Positions 25,019-37,107 of a stretch of 64,000 nt of DNA are shown one piece after another (the stretch's first letter is position 1; each line of letters opens with the position of its first letter). A program made the position numbers and the translations under genes. Origin of the DNA: Cranoglanis bouderius (taxonomy: Eukaryota > Chordata > Actinopteri > Siluriformes > Cranoglanididae); the NCBI GenBank assembly GCA_023630585.1, contig CM042555.1:17078501-17142500 (forward strand), read 5' to 3'. The notes beneath the pieces were generated by a model, which saw only the letters and a program-made list of their open reading frames with translations, made no database searches and was not told the DNA's origin.

Positions 25019-25101
<83 letters not shown>

Positions 25102-25117
25102 GTATTAGTAGTAGTAG
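25019..25117. repeat. Compound (ATT)n-(AGT)n microsatellite
   Basis: About 46 nt of TTA units change into TAG units with a few TTA interruptions, consistent with a point mutation that spread by slippage. Confidence 0.95.
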
Positions 25118-25119
25118 TA

Positions 25120-26890
25120 TTTTATTGTGCATTTCTATGTACTTATAAGTTAAGTGTCTTTGTCAGTATTTGATTCAATCACTTTGACTGACTTGAAGTT
25201 TTAAGCAGTCCTGCATACAGTACTAGCACTTACAGTATACTCCAGCTCTTGTGTTTAGCTGTGACTCTCTTAGTTCTTCCTACAATTATTTTGCACTTGG
25301 TATCAAGTACAATAACCACAGAAAAGCAACACCAACTGTGAACATTAACAGCAGCTGCATTGCTGGAAGTCATTACTTTTGTTCAGGCTGCTTAAAGCCT
25401 TGGATGCCTGCCGTGCAGAAAGCCAACGAGCCTCTGAATGTGCAGTGTGAGATTTCCACCCGATCTTACTTAGAAAAAGAAAGAAGACAAAAGGTTTACT
25501 AAAGTACACTGGACTTGATTATGCTACAGCACACTTTAGCATACTTGCAGCCACACTAATGATTCGTCCATTTTTTAAAAGTGTGCTAAAATGGAACACC
25601 CATTTTTGTATTTAATATACTTAAATTGTCCAAAAATAGTGTTAAAACAACACTTGAATTGTGGTAAATGTATTGAAAAGTGTAAAAAAAAAAAAAAAAA
25701 AAAAATAGAACGGTTGTAAGTATACTTTAAGTACACTTACATGGTAATTGTATTTTAAATCAGTGGTAGATTTATACTGTATATACTTATATACTTAGAG
25801 TGAACTTACAATATATGTAGTAATTATTATGATTACATGACTATTACAGTTGTGGCCATATTCGGAGTTGGTGAAGTCAGAGTAGGGTTATACTTATAGG
25901 GTTATAGGGTGGATAGATGGGTTACACAACATCTTAAGTCAGTTTTATGAGTGCAAGGATTCGGATTATGTAAATCACCTGCATGTAATTCACACCTCTA
26001 AGGTTGCCAGATTTTTCTCTTGAGTAAAAGTGTCCAAGATGGATTTATTTATTTATTTATTTTTTAAAAATAGCATCTAGAACACCTACTTTAAATACAA
26101 GGAAATGTGGGCTGGAGAAAGAAATTGCTTTTTTAAAAATTTTTTTAATTACTTTATTTTTTTATTTCTTTTTTTTTTTAGTTTGCTGTGAAATGCATTA
26201 TGATGTAAGACAATGTAAAAAAGAAAAAAGAAAAAAGACTAATATGATGATATATGAATTGTGTATGACAGTGTGTGCATGGGATCGATATTGCATTAAT
26301 AAACAAAATGTTTTTTATTCATTTGATGCAGTCTCCTGTTAAGAAAACATGTCCATGGTTTGAAGGATAATCTGACATCATTCATCTGCTATGCTTACAG
26401 CTCACTTAAGTTAATTCATAACTTAAGTTAAGCTCGCTTAATTTAATTCACAACTCATTAAAAAAATCAGTCCTCCAGATAAGCGATGTCTCAGCTTAAG
26501 ATGCTGTTTTGATTAATGTCCGCCATGCCTAAAAAAGGGAAGATATTATTAATTAATTAATTAGTTAATTATTAGTGTCACATTTATGCATTTAATATTG
26601 GCATCAAATGGCTTTCCATCATTTTTTGAGCGTATTTACAGCCTCCAACATAAATTTCAGTGTGACATATTGTGGTCAAACTACACAGAGTTAGCTAAAT
26701 TCTAAATATTGTCTTTTGATTGTATTGTAATGTACTAAAATGCATTAACATGAAAGCAATAGTATACTCAGTAGTATAGTATACTCAGATTTCGGTCTTG
26801 AAAAAGATACACAGTTGGCCAACGTGAGTATGAGAGTACAGACATGAGAATCTGTATAATAGAGTATGTTGTATTGTTATATAAAATATA
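25120..26890. other. Stretch without recognised gene
   Basis: It contains a poly(A) run near 25,683-25,705. A 83-codon open frame at 25,251 has no recognised domain and no splice support. Confidence 0.4.
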
Positions 26891-26894
26891 TTTC

Positions 26895-27020
26895 ACAGCG
26901 GGTATCATTGTAGCCTCACAGCTCTAGGATCCCCGGTTCGATCCTGAGCTCGGGTTACTGTCTCTGTGAGTGTGAGTTTTGCATGTTCTCCTTGTGTCTG
27001 TGTGGGTTTCCGGTTTCCAA
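26895..27020 (+). repeat. SINE fragment
   Basis: CCCGGTTCGATCCTGAGCTC (B-box-like) followed by TTTTGCATGTTCTCCTTGTG and GTGTGGGTTTCCGGTTTCC; the tail is missing. Confidence 0.65.
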
Positions 27021-27950
27021 ACGAAGTGACTCATCTTAAACTCAAAACTGGACTTGATTTGTGTAGCCAAGTGATGATTCAGACTCATAAAAAATAAGTA
27101 AACAACTGGTTGTCTGGTTGAAGGTTAATGGCTTTTCTCAAGGGCCCAATGTTTGAACTCAGCCTTCAGTTCATTTGAATAAAACCCTATCCAGTGATAT
27201 ACAGTATATTGAATATTTCCACTTAGAGCTCACACCTAACTGATATTAATGACTGAGATTCCGTAATACAGCACCTGTGTTATAGAAGTACCCTTTACTA
27301 TGTTTTCCATAAGCATTGATCACAGGCGGAGAAAAGTCCTTACCTGTCTGTTCTGTAATTCCATTGCCTTGTATAAAAAAGGGTCTGCAAAGGCCAAGCC
27401 AAGAGAACATTTCCACTGATGCGTAAAGCTGTCTGTTTCTTTACTGCTGTCACTGTTCAGTTCTCTGTAATTAGCATGCACTAGAGGAGCGGAGAGAATG
27501 GAGCATGGAGAAAGCAGCTTATTTACCCCTCACTGAATCCTCCTTAGTGGTCCTGGTAAACACCATTGCTTGGTTATAGCAGCATGAGTGTGAAGAGTAA
27601 TTACTCACAGTCCTACTTCTGCTGGCCCCTCCGTCGGAGAAGAGTTTGCGGTATTCTTAATCACTGTAATGATGTGTTGATAGAATGTCTTTATATTTAT
27701 ACGCTTGATAAAAAGCAGAGTACCTAATGATGTTTACTACTTTCATGCCCACTAGTTTCTACATCATGTAGAGCACACAGCTGGGGGAAGAATGCACTCA
27801 TCAAATTATATCATTCTTTAAGCATTTTATTTGATGGTGAGTCAACTTTCATCAAATAAACAATATAGCTTGTAAAATTATATACAAGTAAAAACAATGA
27901 CGATGTAATGAATGTGTCACAGGTGACGAATCTACACAGAATAGCCCATA
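27021..27950. other. Stretch without recognised gene
   Basis: A faint SINE remnant (TTCTCAAGGGCCCAATGTTT) lies near 27,137; nothing else was recognised. Confidence 0.35.
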
Positions 27951-27954
27951 TTAA

Positions 27955-27956
<2 letters not shown>

Positions 27957-28016
<60 letters not shown>

Positions 28017-28030
28017 GTGTGTGTGTGTGT
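27957..28030. repeat. (GT)n microsatellite
   Basis: Long GT run with one GC interruption. Confidence 0.95.
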
Positions 28031-28069
28031 TTGTATATAATTTTACAATACACAGTAGCTTGTCAAATT

Positions 28070-28535
28070 AGATTCACATGAAAACTATCAAAGAGCTGGA
28101 GAGAGCTATAGCTCAGAAGAAAGAAGCTGTACGTAAGACACTCCACAAATCTGGGCTTTATAGGAAAGTGATGAGGGAAAAAAGCCATATAAAATCCAAT
28201 TCTCAGACTCAGCAAACAAGTGGAACAAAGTTCTCTGTTCTGAAGAGGCCCAAAGTTAAACTGTTTGGCAGAAAACCAACACTGCAGATCACCCTGGAGT
28301 GGATCAAATCCAGGGATCTGAATGTTTTAGAATGGCACAGTCAAAGCCCAGAGCTCAAACCGTTTAAAAATTGCTGTTCACCAAAGGTTTCCATCCAATC
28401 TGAAAGAGCTTGCGCAGTTTTGACAAAAATGTCAGAGTGGACAAAAATGTCAGTGCAATTCTGATTCCAGTTTGTAACACTACAAATTGTGGAAAAGTTC
28501 AAGGGTGGTGAATATTTATGCAAGGTGCTGTATTA
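28070..28535 (+). pseudogene. Tc1-like transposase remnant
   Basis: The frame 28078-28464 reads KTLHKSGLYRKVMREKSHIK, KRPKVKLFGR and ITLEWIKSRDLNVLEWHSQS, out of the usual order or with parts missing, so the catalytic domain is internally deleted. AATATTTATGCAAGGTGCTG followed by TA near 28,510-28,531 looks like a terminal repeat. Confidence 0.75.
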
Positions 28536-28934
28536 TATCCAAATGCCACATTGCATTATGGGTACTTCATCTGGGCACATGATATTACAAAATATTATAG
28601 AACATCATAAAGGTTAATGACAATAAATTGATATTGATCAATAATTAAAAAGAACTGATTAAGTCAGTACATAGAACTACTTGTGCAGGGTAGAAGAGAT
28701 AAGACATCCATTCATTAACATTTAATTATCTTGCATCTATTAGTGTGATGAGCAGTGCGGCATGTTAGCAGATCAGCAGGCTCATATTTGCAAATTACCA
28801 GCTGCAGAACAACAATCTTAAAAGTATATTTAAATACAAAATGGCACTCACAGATATATTTGACACTAAGATTGTAATTAAGCTTCTCACTAATATAACG
28901 ACAGATTTAAACACAAGATAAATATGCCAATGTT

Positions 28935-29980
28935 TTAATTAGTCAGCATAAGCATTGAAAATGCCGGTTCCACCATCAAGGCAATAATTAAGAAGTTCCA
29001 GTCAAATGGAAATGTTATGAATCAACCTGGAATTGGACGTGTGTCTATATTGTTTCAACGCACTGTGAAGAGGATGGTTCGAGTGGCCAAAAAATCTCCA
29101 AGTATCACTGCTGGAGAATTGCAGAAGTTAATCGCAATGTCTTGGGGGTCAGAAAGTCTCCAAAACTACAATCTAAAGTCACCTACATCACCACAAGTTG
29201 TTTGCAAGGGTTTCAAGAAAAAAGCCTCTACTCTCATCCAAAAACAAACTCAAGCATCTTCAGTTTGCCAGACACTACTGGAACTTCAAATGGGATCGGG
29301 TTCTATGGTCAGATGAAACCAAAATAGAGCTTTTTGGCAATAAACACCAGAGGTGGTTTTGGCGCACACAGAGAGGTAGCCATAGGGAAAAGTGGAAAAA
29401 ATGCCCACGGTTAAATATGGTGGTGGCTCTTTAATGTTTTGGGGCTGTTTTTCTGCCAGAGGACCTGCACATTTTGTTAGGATACATGGCATCATGGACT
29501 CTATCAAATATCAACAAATATTAAATGAAAACCTGCCTCTGCCAGAAAGCTTAAAATGGGCCGTGGTTGGATCTTCCAGCAGGACAGTGATCCAAAACAT
29601 ACATCAAAATCAACACAAAAATGGTTTTGATATGGTTTTGAATGGTCACCATCGTGGACCTCGAAATTTTAAGGATCTGGAGAGATTGTGCATGGAGCAA
29701 TGGTCTGATGAGACCAATGCCTGATGAGGGTCTCAGATCCCTCATCAGGCATTATAGAAGAAGACTCAGAGCTGTTATCTTGTCAAAGGGAGGTAGCACA
29801 AAGTATTGACTAAAAGGGTGCCAATAATTGTTGCACACCTATATTACCAAATATTTTTTTTTGTAAACCTGTGTTCTGTTTTCAATTGTTTGATATCCAT
29901 GAAAGCAGAGTATTTTTGTGAATTTTTTGAGCAAAAGATCAAAAGGTTAAACAATAAAGACAACTTTTCACAGCCTATAT
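28935..29980 (+). pseudogene. Tc1-like transposase pseudogene (family B, truncated ends)
   Basis: Frame-shifted segments read TIKAIIKKFQSNGNVMNQPG, RVAKKSPSITAGELQKLI, LLSSKNKLKHLQFARHYWNF, WSDETKIELFGN and YGGGSLMFWGCFSARGPAHF, in order. Part of the region after the second catalytic motif is damaged. The right terminal sequence (GGGTGCCAATAATTGTTGCA onward) is present but stops short of the tip. The same family sits at 56,317-57,903. Confidence 0.85.
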
Positions 29981-30059
29981 TTTAAACAGAGCCTTGCTGA
30001 ACACCAAATTTTACTTTAGTATGTATAGAGAAGTCACCATTTATATCTACAAGCTGATA

Positions 30060-31347
30060 ATAGTCAGTCAAAGAAGACCTAAACCAGGAAAGGGCCGTTC
30101 AACAACATTTTCAAGTCTATCAAGGAGAATAATATGATCATTGGTATCAAATGCTGCAGTAAGATCAAGCAACACAAGCAAAGAAACACAACCTTGATTG
30201 GGGGCCAGTAGTAGGTCATTTACAACTTTAACCAGTGCTGTTATTCCTATGCAAGTATAAGCCTAACTGCTGTGCTACAAACTTTTCCATCCATCCATTT
30301 TCCATACCGCATATCCTATACAGGGTTGTGGGGGAGACTGGAGCCTATCCCAGACACCCTGGACGGGGTGCCAACCCATACGTTTTAACTTTCGGGTGGT
30401 CTGTTTTAATGTGCGAGTGTGATTGTTATATCAGAGTGCCATTTTTATTCTCTCTAATTATTTTTAAGTGTGGCTACATTATCTAGTATATAGCAGAACA
30501 TTGAGCAAGCATAGTAATTCAGTCATCTGGCTAGCATTCAGTCGTCTGATCGAGTTATGTGGGGTCAGACAGTGAACCAACCAAGGTTGACAGCTCGGGG
30601 AGACTTTCAATAAAACTATGTACAGTAGCTGATGTTTAAATGAAATGAGGTAATGAGCTGCGATAGCTTCAGACTGGGATAATGTGAGTATGTTTTCTAT
30701 ATTTAATCCAAATGGAAATCAAGTGTGTGTCTGCCATAATGAGTGGGTCCTATTATGTTCTGATTGACACCTAGTGAGTCTAGAATGGACACAAATGCTG
30801 TGGGATCTTGTGGATTAACCAAATAAATATTAAAGTCTCCAACACTTAATGCTTTGTTTACAGAAAATGTGATGACTCCTCCTTTTCACAATATACAGTA
30901 TAGCTGTATCTGGGAAGGCTAGGTTCATTTCATGCTACAAACTCTCCTGGTCTAATCCAAGTTTCTGTTAAACAGATTACAGTCTTTTCAGAAAACCACC
31001 TAGATATCCAGCAGTTCAGCGACCATAACCTGCTGTATGCTACATCGCCACAACGCATTGGGATGGAGCCAAAGCATATTACTGAATCAGACATCACCTT
31101 CGCTAATTTAACCCACCTCTAAATTATTACTCTTAGTAACCTCTGACTGACAAAAGCATAGTCTATCATTAGCTCCTACATGGATAACTATCTTTGAGAA
31201 CCTATGCTTACCAAAGACCCTAAGATTACCTGCTATGTCTAGTGCCCTGGCTCCCAACATACACCTAACTAATGCTGCCTCACCTCTTGCAGCCATATGA
31301 AAATAAAAACCTCTGTTTTGTTGCATCTTGTGGGATCCCAGTCCCAA
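30060..31347 (-). pseudogene. Degraded L2/CR1-type LINE with esterase, endonuclease and RT traces
   Basis: In minus-strand order: 31,347-31,108 reads IVIHVGANDRL, matching the GxND block of the SGNH esterase domain found in ORF1 of CR1/L2-like LINEs; near 30,985-30,880 a segment reads WIRPGEFVA; 30,850-30,720 reads VGDFNIYLVNPQDPTAFVSI followed by GPTHYGRHTLDF, the catalytic end of an apurinic-type endonuclease; 30,240-30,060 reads LLVLLDLTAAFDTNDHIILL, a reverse transcriptase motif. Large parts between are lost and frames are broken. The reverse SINE fragment at 30,283-30,380 sits inside it. Confidence 0.75.
30283..30385 (-). repeat. SINE tail fragment, reverse orientation
   Basis: CATCCATCCATTTTCCATAC, then GGAGCCTATCCCAGACACCC and GGGTGCCAACCC, is the reverse complement of the 3' part of the 3.4-kb SINE. 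Confidence 0.7.
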
Positions 31348-31868
31348 TACACACGTCTAGTCTTAATTTTTCAAAATAAATAAATAAATAAATAACCCAA
31401 ACAGAAACAAATAGTGTGCCTCTGATTTGCATCGGTATTTACAGTATCTCACAAAAGTGAGTACACCCCTCACAGTCACATGCTGCTTCTGAGGATGGCC
31501 CCACATGGTGCAGCCTAAAGATCATTGAGATTACAGTGGTGAAGTTCAACAAAAAAGACTTCATATAAAAACTGTAATGAATTTTTCATGGTCTCACAAC
31601 TACTATTTGACTGTGTGGTACTGGTACATTTATAGAAGAGATTTATTTACTTATAATTGCACTATCCGGTGTTACCCAGATGAGGATGGGTTCCTCTTTG
31701 AGTCTGGTTCCTCTCAAGGTTTCTTCGTCATATCATCTCAGGGAGTTTTTCCTTGCCACCGTCACCGCTGGCTTGCTCATTGGGGATAAATTTATAAATT
31801 TAAAATCTATGTCCTGAATTTATATACTTCTGTAAAGCTGCTTTGGGACAATGTCCATTGTTAAAAGC

Positions 31869-33424
31869 TGTAGTGAATCACATTTAAAAATGAAACGAAA
31901 CAAAAGGTACACGCTTGGATTCGAAGCACATTTTGCTCATGAGACAAGGTTTTTAAAACGTGCCCGCATTATTTCCACCAGTTGTAGCGAATCAGATGAA
32001 TCTGAAACGTTTAAAATATATTCTCCACCAATTTATGTAATGCATTAAAAGATGTTTAACGTGTTTAAATGTATTCTCCACCAATTTATGTAAGGAATTA
32101 GCTCAAATGGCGTGAAATATATCTATATATCTAATCAACGCGTGTTATGACCAGTTATAAATATACATCAGCCATGAAAGGGAATTAATGTACGTGCACA
32201 TATACATATAGATAATTAATTACAATAGATTATAATTAATTATGACTATATATGTGGTCTAGATCAGCTTTTAGGATTACCTGTAGTCTAGTTTTAGAAT
32301 TATGAACCCTAAAGAGGGAGTGTTTCTGGCCAGGAAGGATTCTCCATTTTGTTATTAAGCTAGAGCGTGTAGCGAGACTCGCAGCGTTTAAGGGACTCTA
32401 TGTGACCAAAACAGAGACAATCAAGCGTGGTGATAATAGATTTTAATAACTAAGTGTAACTATGGATACACACAACTAACTCTAAGCAAACAATACATAT
32501 GTACATCTATATACAAGAAAGGAAAAGGTATAGAAAGAAAGTAATTAAATAAAAGGGGGTGGCAGGCAAAAACACAAACAATTAGCCTTTTTCAAAACCA
32601 GCAAGAACTTAAATCTCCTGTAAACAGGGGTACAATCTTAACGCCTATATAGATCAATTAAACTATACTTGCATGGCTTAGGTGTTGTTGGTTTCAAAGT
32701 TTTTCGCGCGGTCCAGTAGGAGTTCGCTGGTTCGTTGTTTGAAAAGGCATGGGCCGTGAGGTGGTTGCATCTTTTGTCCGGGAGAGAGAGAGAGATTGTA
32801 GCTGGCCTCGTGCCCTGCCCGAAGGCAGAGCACGGGCCGGAACTGAAGGCAAGGGTGCCGGAAATGGTAAAAGCTGGAAGAGGGCCAAGGAAGAGAGGAG
32901 CTGAAGAGAGTGAGTTTCAATGCGTGTTGTTGTTTTAAAGACAACATCAACGCACACGCCTCTCTGGGCTATTGGCCAATCAGGAAGTTGGATTTATTGG
33001 CGGGATGAACTCTCTTTTTCTGGTCGCAGACCTGAATTTGCATGTCTTGGGAGGAGCCGGTTTAAACAGTATTACATATGAAATTAAGAAAAAGCATGAA
33101 ATAATGTATCCCATCGTAATATGATATGCATAATCAATCAGAGCATCGAGAGACGATTAACTAGATATAAAATACATATATGGAATTATAAAAATATTAA
33201 AGGTGAAACATGGTTACAGACATTTAAAATCATATTCTAAACTAACCTATCCAAAATCATCCTAGCTTGGTTACCTAGGCACACAATACATGCAAACACG
33301 AAAACATCAAACTATTTGGACATCGAATAATTACATATAATTACACGTTACATTCAAGAGAGATTCTTCCATTGTGTGTGGAAGGTAAGCTTGTGTGTGT
33401 GCGTGCGTGTGCGTGTAGGTAAGC

Positions 33425-33494
<70 letters not shown>

Positions 33495-33663
33495 CTGTAG
33501 AGGGGGGTCATGTCCCCCCCCTGTAGCATTCCAATGGCACCTGATCAAACTGGGGCCAGAGTGGTCGTTAAACAGATATTTGTTTAAAGCTCAAAGAAAA
33601 AAGAAACTTCTTTGCTAAGTCCAGGCTGATTCAGAAATCAGTTTGATACAGTCAGACGTTACA
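31869..33663 (-). mobile_element. LTR-like repeat, copy 2 (1.8 kb, TG...CA)
   Basis: Plus-strand ends are TGTAGTGAATCAC and GACGTTACA. Flanks are AAGC on the left and AAGT on the right; AAGT precedes G, so a CpG C-to-T change of a 4-bp duplication is plausible. It is homologous, inverted, to 15,925-18,015 and shares the octamer (ATTTGCAT here), CCAAT (GGCCAATCAGG) and TTTAAA block. It includes the (GT)n run at 33,426-33,491 and has no coding capacity. Probably a solo LTR of an endogenous retro-element; the family is not identified. Confidence 0.6.
33426..33491. repeat. (GT)n microsatellite
   Basis: Long uninterrupted GT run. Confidence 0.95.
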
Positions 33664-35689
33664 AAGTGCTATACAAATAAACTGAACTTGAACTTTTTTG
33701 TAAATATTTTATTATATCTTTTCATGGGACAACACTGAAGAAATGACACTTTGCTACAATGTAAATTAGTGAGTGTACAGCTTGTATAACAGTGTAAATT
33801 TGCTGTCCCCTCAAAATAACTCAACACACAGCCATTAATGTCTAAACTGCTGGCAACAAAAGTGAGTACACCCCTAAGTGAAAATGTCCAAATTGGGCCC
33901 AAAGTGTCAATATTTTGTGTGGCCACCATTATTTTCCAGCACTGCCTTAACCCTGTTGGGCATGGAGTTCACCAGAGCTTCACAGGTTGCCACTGGAGTC
34001 CTCTTCCACTCCTCCATGACGACATCACAGAGCTGGTGGATGTTAGAGACCTTGCGTTCCTCCACCTTCCATTTGAGGATGCCTCAGAGATGCTCAATAG
34101 GGTTTAGGTCTGGAGACATGCTTGGCCAGTCCATCACCTTTACCCTCAGCTTCTTTAGCAAGGCAGTGGTCGTCTTGGAGGTGTGTTTCAGGTCATTATC
34201 ATATTGGAATACTGCCCTGCGGCCCAGTTTCCGAAGGGAGGGGATCATGCTCTGCTTCAGTATGTCACAGTACATGTTGGCATTCATGGTTCCCTCAATG
34301 AAGTGTGGCTCCCCAGTGCCGGCAGCACTCATGCAGCCCCAGACCATGACAACCCCACCACCATGCTTGACTGTAGGCAAGACACACTTGTATTTGTACT
34401 CCTCACCTGGTTGCCGCCACACACGCTTGACACCATCTGAACCAAATAAGTTTATCTTGGTCATATCAGACCACAGGACATGGGTCCAGTAATCCATGTC
34501 CTTAGTCTGCTTGTCTTCATCAAACTGTTAGCAGGCTTTCTTGTGCATCATCTTTAGAAGAGGCTTCCTTCTGGGACGACAGCCATGCAGACCAATTTGA
34601 TGCAGTGTGCGGCATATGGTCTGAGCACTGACAGGCTGACCCCCACCCCTTCAACCTCTGCAGCAATGCTGGCAGCACTCATATGTCTATTCTGCAAAGC
34701 CAACCTCTGGATATGATGCTGAGCACGTGCACTCAACTTCTTTGGTCGACCATGGCGAGGCCTGTTCTGAGTGGAACCTGTCCTGTTAAACCGCTGTATG
34801 GTCTTGGCCACCGTGCTGCAGCTCAGTTTCAGGGTGTTGGCAATCTTCTTATAGCCTAGGCCATCTTTATGTAGAGCAACAATTATTTTTTTCAGTTCCT
34901 CAGAGAGTTCTTTGCCATGAGGTGCCATGTTGAACTTCCAGTGACCAGTATGAGAGAGTGCGAGAGCGATAACACCAAACTTAACACACCTGCTCCACAT
35001 TCACACCAGAGACCTTGTAACATTAACGAGTCACATGACACCGGGGAGGGAAAATGGCTAATTGGGCCCACTTTGGACATTTTCACTTAGGGGTGTACTC
35101 ACTTTTGTTGCCAGTGATTTAGACATTAATGGCTGTGTGTTGAGTTATTTTGAGGGGACAGCAAATTTATACTGTTATACAAGCTGTACACTCACTACTT
35201 TACATTGTAGTAAAGTGTCATTTCGTCAGTGTTGTCCCATGAAAAGATATAATAAAATATTTACAAAAATGTGAGGGGTGTACTCACTTTTGTGAGATAC
35301 TGTATATCTGTTTAGAACACATTATCTGTTCATTATGAATAATGTATTCAAATTTATTTCCCTAATAGGCCATTTTTAGGATAGAAAGTATTGCCCCAAA
35401 TGACATCATTGCCATCTTGGTGAAGGCAGGTACATGCACACATACTGTTTACACCTTATGAGGCTCATTTTTCTTTGATCAAGCCTGAATCAAACAAATG
35501 ACTATGGCCTTCACATAGATCCCTTTCATACCTGATTCATAGATGCCTATTATCCACCTGCTTTTGCCCTGGGGAAAGACCCTTAGCTGTTAGCAGATGT
35601 TAAAGCAGCACTAAAGAATTTTACCTTCTTAATGCTCAGTTCTGTGGTATTGTCAGTGCATACATACTGATATCCACTGAGGCAATTAT

Positions 35690-36000
35690 CGGTTAAGCAT
35701 TACCACAGTCCTCCATACAGTCAGATCTTGAACAGTAGTCTTTATTATACCAGCAAAGAAAAGTTTCCAAAGAACTGCATTCCCACAAGGTCACAATTTC
35801 CCCCCTGTAATTATCATTTTGTAAGCTTTCATGCTTGCAGTTTTTTTTTTTCCACTGAAGCAAAATTGGAAGCACACATTTGTACAGGATGTCTTTGTAT
35901 GTGGTAGCATTACAATTCCCCTTCACAGGAATTATGGGGCCTGGCCCAAACATGTCCCAGCATGACAATGCCCCTAAAATAGGGAGTCATGAAAAAGATA
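35690..36000 (-). pseudogene. Tc1-like transposase fragment
   Basis: The minus strand reads CWDMFGPGPIIPVKGNCNAT and TYKDILYKCVLPIL, a diverged part of a transposase catalytic domain. Both ends are missing and frames are broken. Confidence 0.6.
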
Positions 36001-36234
36001 GCAGGTGGCGAGAACCTGACTTGCAGCATGACTTTTCACAAATTCAAATTTAAATTACAAACAACATAATCATAAAATCGTGATTAGGAGCAAGTGTTGT
36101 CCCAACACACATGATAGTCTGATGTATATACTTCCATCTATTCATGTATCCATGTAATGCGCTGCTGCCATATGATTAGCTGATTGGACTGGATAACTGC
36201 ATAAATGAGCAGATGCACAGGTGTTCCTATTAAA

Positions 36235-36625
36235 GTCGAAAAGATTAACGTCTATCAAAGTGATGGAAAGGCCAAAGTGGGGAGAAAGAAAGGTTCTGTT
36301 CATGATCCAAAACATAGAGACATCAGTCAAGCACAGTGGAGGTAGTGTCATGGTTTGGGCTTGCATGGCTGCTTTTGGAACAGGCTCACTAATCTTTATT
36401 GATGATGTAACTCGTGATGGTGGCAGCAGGACTTAATGTAACTCAGGAATTCAGAAGTGAATTCAGAATGTAACTCATGAATTCAGATGTTTACACGAAC
36501 ATTTTGTCTGCCAATTTACAGACAAATGCATCCAAATTAATTGGGAGGAACTTTATCATGCAGCAAGACAATGATCCAGAACACACTGCCAACTCAACAA
36601 AGGACTTTATCAGGGGGAGAAACAG
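36235..36625 (+). pseudogene. Tc1-like transposase fragment
   Basis: Segments SVKHSGGSVMVWACMAAFGT, GSLIFIDDVT, NSDVYTNILSANLQTNASKL and IMQQDNDPEHTANSTKDF appear in order on the plus strand, separated by a short insertion and frame changes. The third catalytic region is absent. Confidence 0.8.
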
Positions 36626-37107
36626 AACTTTGTACTTTTATTTACAGTCTATTTACAGTATTTACAAGTTACAGCACTACTGCAGCTCCAAGTGATTCCA
36701 ATTGGTGCTGATATGTTTAAGCTTGACGTTTTAGTCATGTTCATTTACTGATTTCGCGGCTGGTTACAAGGTTCTGCCCCTTTGAGAGGTCTACCAATCA
36801 TCATAAGGAGAAGCTGTGAATCCAGGTAGGCCAGGCAAAGAACGCATTGTCCAATAAATGTTGAGATATTTTCTGTGCAAAACTCACCTGCTCACAAACC
36901 ATTCAATCATTCAATCCTAGGGACTCAAAATTATGTGTTAAAAGCCAGTTGTCCAATAAGCATTAAAACACTAAAATAAAATCTTTCATCCCATTAAAAC
37001 ACAGAGTACACGAATGCAAAATAAACACCAACTGATGCACCAACTTCCCCCTGTGTGTATTAGCTGGAGTTGGTGCTTGTAAATATAGGTTACATATTCT
37101 AACAGAT

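Larger units (their letters stand above)
31478..33691 (+). mobile_element. LINE-tail-like retroposon, copy 2, itself interrupted
   Basis: The 5' part 31,478-31,868 carries CTATCCGGT, TTTGAGTCTGGTTCCTCTC and GGGACAATGTCCATTG. Its 3' end, AAGTGCTATACAAATAAACT and GAACTTGAAC, is displaced to 33,664-33,691 by the LTR-like repeat. Copy 1 lies at 1596-1893. Confidence 0.75.
31442..35302 (-). mobile_element. Tc1-like element split by a nested insertion
   Basis: The terminal repeat CAGTATCTCACAAAAGTGAG at 31,442 and its complement ending at 35,302 are both next to TA. The left terminal repeat breaks at about 31,477 and resumes at about 33,692 (TTTTTGTAAATATTTTATTA, directly continuous in the right-end copy), so a 2.2-kb retroposon sits inside it. 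On the minus strand the transposase N-terminus (MAPHGKELSEELKKIIVALH) lies at 34,922-34,554 and the catalytic part (VLWSDMTKINLF, FQYDNDLKHTSK, SPDLNPIEHL) at 34,497-33,900. Frameshifts separate them. Confidence 0.88.

Noticed and set aside
25251..25502. 83-codon frame with several Cys residues (possible zinc finger)
   Set aside because: Cys spacing fits no known finger, and there is no splice context or repeat of the motif.
33376..33618. Repeated-residue protein over the (GT)n run
   Set aside because: The reading is a translation of a microsatellite on either strand.
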